NCBI GenBank assembly: GCA_958295855.1
Contig: OY282383.1
Coordinates: 998,481 to 1,062,480, forward strand
Source: an uncultured Poribacteria bacterium
GTDB taxonomy: Bacteria > Poribacteria > WGA-4E > WGA-3G
Direction of reading: 5' to 3'
DNA length: 64,000 nucleotides
This document shows, one piece after another, positions 62,434 to 64,000 of this stretch (positions within the stretch are counted from its first letter, which is position 1; each line of letters starts with the position of its first letter). Made by a program: the position numbers and the translations under genes. Below the pieces are notes generated by a model, which was not told the DNA's origin, made no database searches, and was given only the letters and a program-made list of their open reading frames with translations.

Positions 62434-63798
62434 ATGGCACGAGAGAAACGCAAATTTGTCTGTCAAGAGTGTGGATATGCAACTCCAAGAACGTTGGGGC
62501 GTTGCCCGGGGTGCAAAAGTTGGCAGAGTTTCGCCGAAGAGATAGGTGCCCCGTCGGAAACCTCATCAAGGCACCGTGGTATCGGGCAGGCATCTAGTAA
62601 ACCTGAGCCAATTTCGCAAGTCACGGCGAGCGAAGTGGCGCGGCACCTCACGGGTATGTCCGAGTTTGATAGGGTGCTTGGGGGCGGAATCGTCCCCGGC
62701 TCCGTGATTCTTATCGGCGGTGACCCGGGGATAGGCAAATCAACCTTGCTGCTTCAAGCCAGTGAGGCACTGAGCCTGAATTATGGACAGGTACTCTATG
62801 TTTCCGGTGAAGAATCTGTTAGCCAAACGAAACTGCGGGCGACTCGGCTCGGTGTTGCTTCCGATACACTCTATGTGTTGTGTGAAAACAACTTGGCACA
62901 GATTGAAAAGCATATTGGGGTGCTCCAACCGAAAGTGGTTATTATCGATTCTATCCAAACGGTGTACCTGTCGGACATCCAATCTGCTCCGGGGAGTGTT
63001 ACCCAGATTCGTGAGTGCGCGGGGCACCTCCTCATCTGTGCGAAGAACCGGAATATTCCTATATTCCTAGTAGGGCATGTGACAAAGGAGGGAGCCCTGG
63101 CGGGCCCCCGTATTTTAGAACACATGGTGGATACGGTGCTCTACTTTGAGGGCGAACGGCATCACATCTACCGGGTGCTGCGGGCTATAAAAAATCGGTT
63201 TGGCTCAACGAACGAAATCGGCATCTTTGAAATGCAGAGTAAAGGGCTTGTAGATGTGCTGAATCCCTCAGAACTCTTTTTGAGTAATAGAGAGGAAGAG
63301 GTTTCAGGCTCCGCTGTCGTGTCAAGTATGGAAGGGACCCGACCGTTGTTGATGGAGGTGCAGGCACTTGTGGTGCCCACCCATTATGGTAATCCACGCA
63401 ACACAGCGACTGGCGTTGACCGGCACCGCATCGCGTTGCTCATCGCCGTGCTAAATAAACGGGTGGGGATTGATGTTGGCGACTCCGATGTGTTTGTTAA
63501 TATTACGGGTGGGCTGCGCATTGATGAACCCGGTATTGACTTGGGCGTGCTGATGGCAATCTCCTCAAACTATCGGGATATTCCTGTCAATCGGCGTACC
63601 GTCATCATCGGTGAGGTTGGGCTTGGCGGCGAAATTCGGCCGGTGACACATGTTGAGAAACGGATTCGTGAAGCGGCAAAGTTGGGATTCCAGCGCGTGA
63701 TATTTCCTGAATACAACCGTAGAGGGTTAGAAATTGATGAGGACATTGAACTCGTCGGAGTGAACGATGTCTATGATAGTCTCAGTGCTTTGTTGTGA
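62434..63798 (+). CDS. radA: DNA repair protein RadA
   Basis: The 454-residue RecA-like branch-migration protein has an N-terminal zinc finger (CQECGYATPRTLGRCPGC), Walker A GGDPGIGKSTLLLQ and the RadA-specific KNRFGSTNEIGIF. It ends with a Lon-protease-like domain (VDRHRIALLIAVLNKR...GGEIRPV). It processes recombination intermediates. The ATG is at 62434 in aaccccgaatgg; no strong ribosome site is visible. Confidence 0.95.
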   Translation: MAREKRKFVCQECGYATPRTLGRCPGCKSWQSFAEEIGAPSETSSRHRGIGQASSKPEPISQVTASEVARHLTGMSEFDRVLGGGIVPGSVILIGGDPGIGKSTLLLQASEALSLNYGQVLYVSGEESVSQTKLRATRLGVASDTLYVLCENNLAQIEKHIGVLQPKVVIIDSIQTVYLSDIQSAPGSVTQIRECAGHLLICAKNRNIPIFLVGHVTKEGALAGPRILEHMVDTVLYFEGERHHIYRVLRAIKNRFGSTNEIGIFEMQSKGLVDVLNPSELFLSNREEEVSGSAVVSSMEGTRPLLMEVQALVVPTHYGNPRNTATGVDRHRIALLIAVLNKRVGIDVGDSDVFVNITGGLRIDEPGIDLGVLMAISSNYRDIPVNRRTVIIGEVGLGGEIRPVTHVEKRIREAAKLGFQRVIFPEYNRRGLEIDEDIELVGVNDVYDSLSALL

Positions 63799-63852
63799 CA
63801 GGCAGGCACTATGGAAAACCCTGCTGGGACAGTTCAGACACGCATTGTGATT

Positions 63853-63867
63853 CCCCGCAAAGCGGGG
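63853..63867. repeat. CCCCGC-AAA-GCGGGG hairpin
   Basis: A palindrome of the dispersed CCCC-type family lies after radA and before the next gene; it may end radA transcription. Confidence 0.5.
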
Positions 63868-63896
63868 GAGCATACAATATTTAAAGCCGAAAAAAT

Positions 63897-64000
63897 ATGC
63901 AAATCTGGGGTATTCGTCTCTTTTTTATTGTTGCCAGCGCGGTCAGTTGCTACATCATTTATATGGAACTGCTCGCTGTGCTTGTTGGTTTTGCTACAGC
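63897..64000 (+). CDS. Start of a membrane protein, truncated by the window edge
   Basis: The visible 34 codons (MQIWGIRLFFIVASAVSCYI, then IYMELLAVLVGFATA) form hydrophobic segments of a membrane protein. In other bacteria radA is often followed by a PIN/TRAM-domain membrane protein (YacL). That identity is only inferred from position, as no TRAM or PIN residues are reached. Confidence 0.45.
   Translation, partial: MQIWGIRLFFIVASAVSCYIIYMELLAVLVGFAT

Overview
The window is about 64 kb of chromosome, probably from a Candidatus Poribacteria-like bacterium. That is inferred from content: two phytanoyl-CoA dioxygenase (PhyH) genes, sulfatase-like and ThuA proteins, a Gfo/Idh/MocA oxidoreductase, WD40 and TPR proteins, and many short dispersed palindromes. 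No rRNA or tRNA gene was recognised, so the assignment is not proven. Housekeeping genes look intact. The left 14 kb and the 20.5-25.5 kb stretch are the accessory regions.

Left end (1-13640): the start of bioD, a repeat-rich gap, then a CRISPR island. The island has a DUF3800 gene, two tandem structured elements, a WYL regulator, the type I-D effector genes cas3-cas10d-csc2-csc1-cas6, a short remnant resembling the Cas1 C terminus, a leader with a clear promoter, and a 30-repeat array. There is no intact cas1, cas2 or cas4. The main discovery lies just upstream of the DUF3800 gene. Two degenerate copies of the CRISPR repeat, both keeping the Cas6 hairpin (one through a compensatory base-pair change), enclose a 39-nt pseudo-spacer behind a consensus promoter. 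The first 16 nt of that pseudo-spacer match the DUF3800 transcription start region at 14 of 16 positions. The two mismatches fall exactly at positions 6 and 12, and the match sits next to a GTT PAM. This is the architecture of a CreTA-like module, in which a crRNA-like RNA directs Cascade to repress a toxin gene, here with a type I-D effector and a DUF3800 protein.

Middle (13.7-36.5 kb): PhyH, ankyrin, Gfo/Idh, malate synthase G, amidohydrolase, ThuA and a second PhyH gene; a recent tandem duplication of a small membrane-protein gene; an IsrB-type OMEGA nuclease gene with a candidate omega RNA; argH, pyrF, a sulfatase-like protein lacking the formylglycine cysteine; WD40, ferredoxin-NADP reductase, TPR and a formylglycine-generating-enzyme-like lipoprotein.

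Right part (37-64 kb): tyrA-cmk-plsC, ychF, a methyltransferase, an isopropylmalate-dehydrogenase-like gene, a DUF1156 DNA methylase, a PfkB kinase with a nitroreductase, a TonB-dependent receptor with a substrate-binding lipoprotein, two paralogous methyltransferases, the conserved rpsF-ssb-rpsR-rplI-dnaB replication/ribosome cluster, an mlaE-mlaF-mlaD lipid transporter, radA, and the start of a membrane protein. Many genes have recognisable -35/-10 promoters with 17-bp spacing and purine-rich ribosome binding sites.
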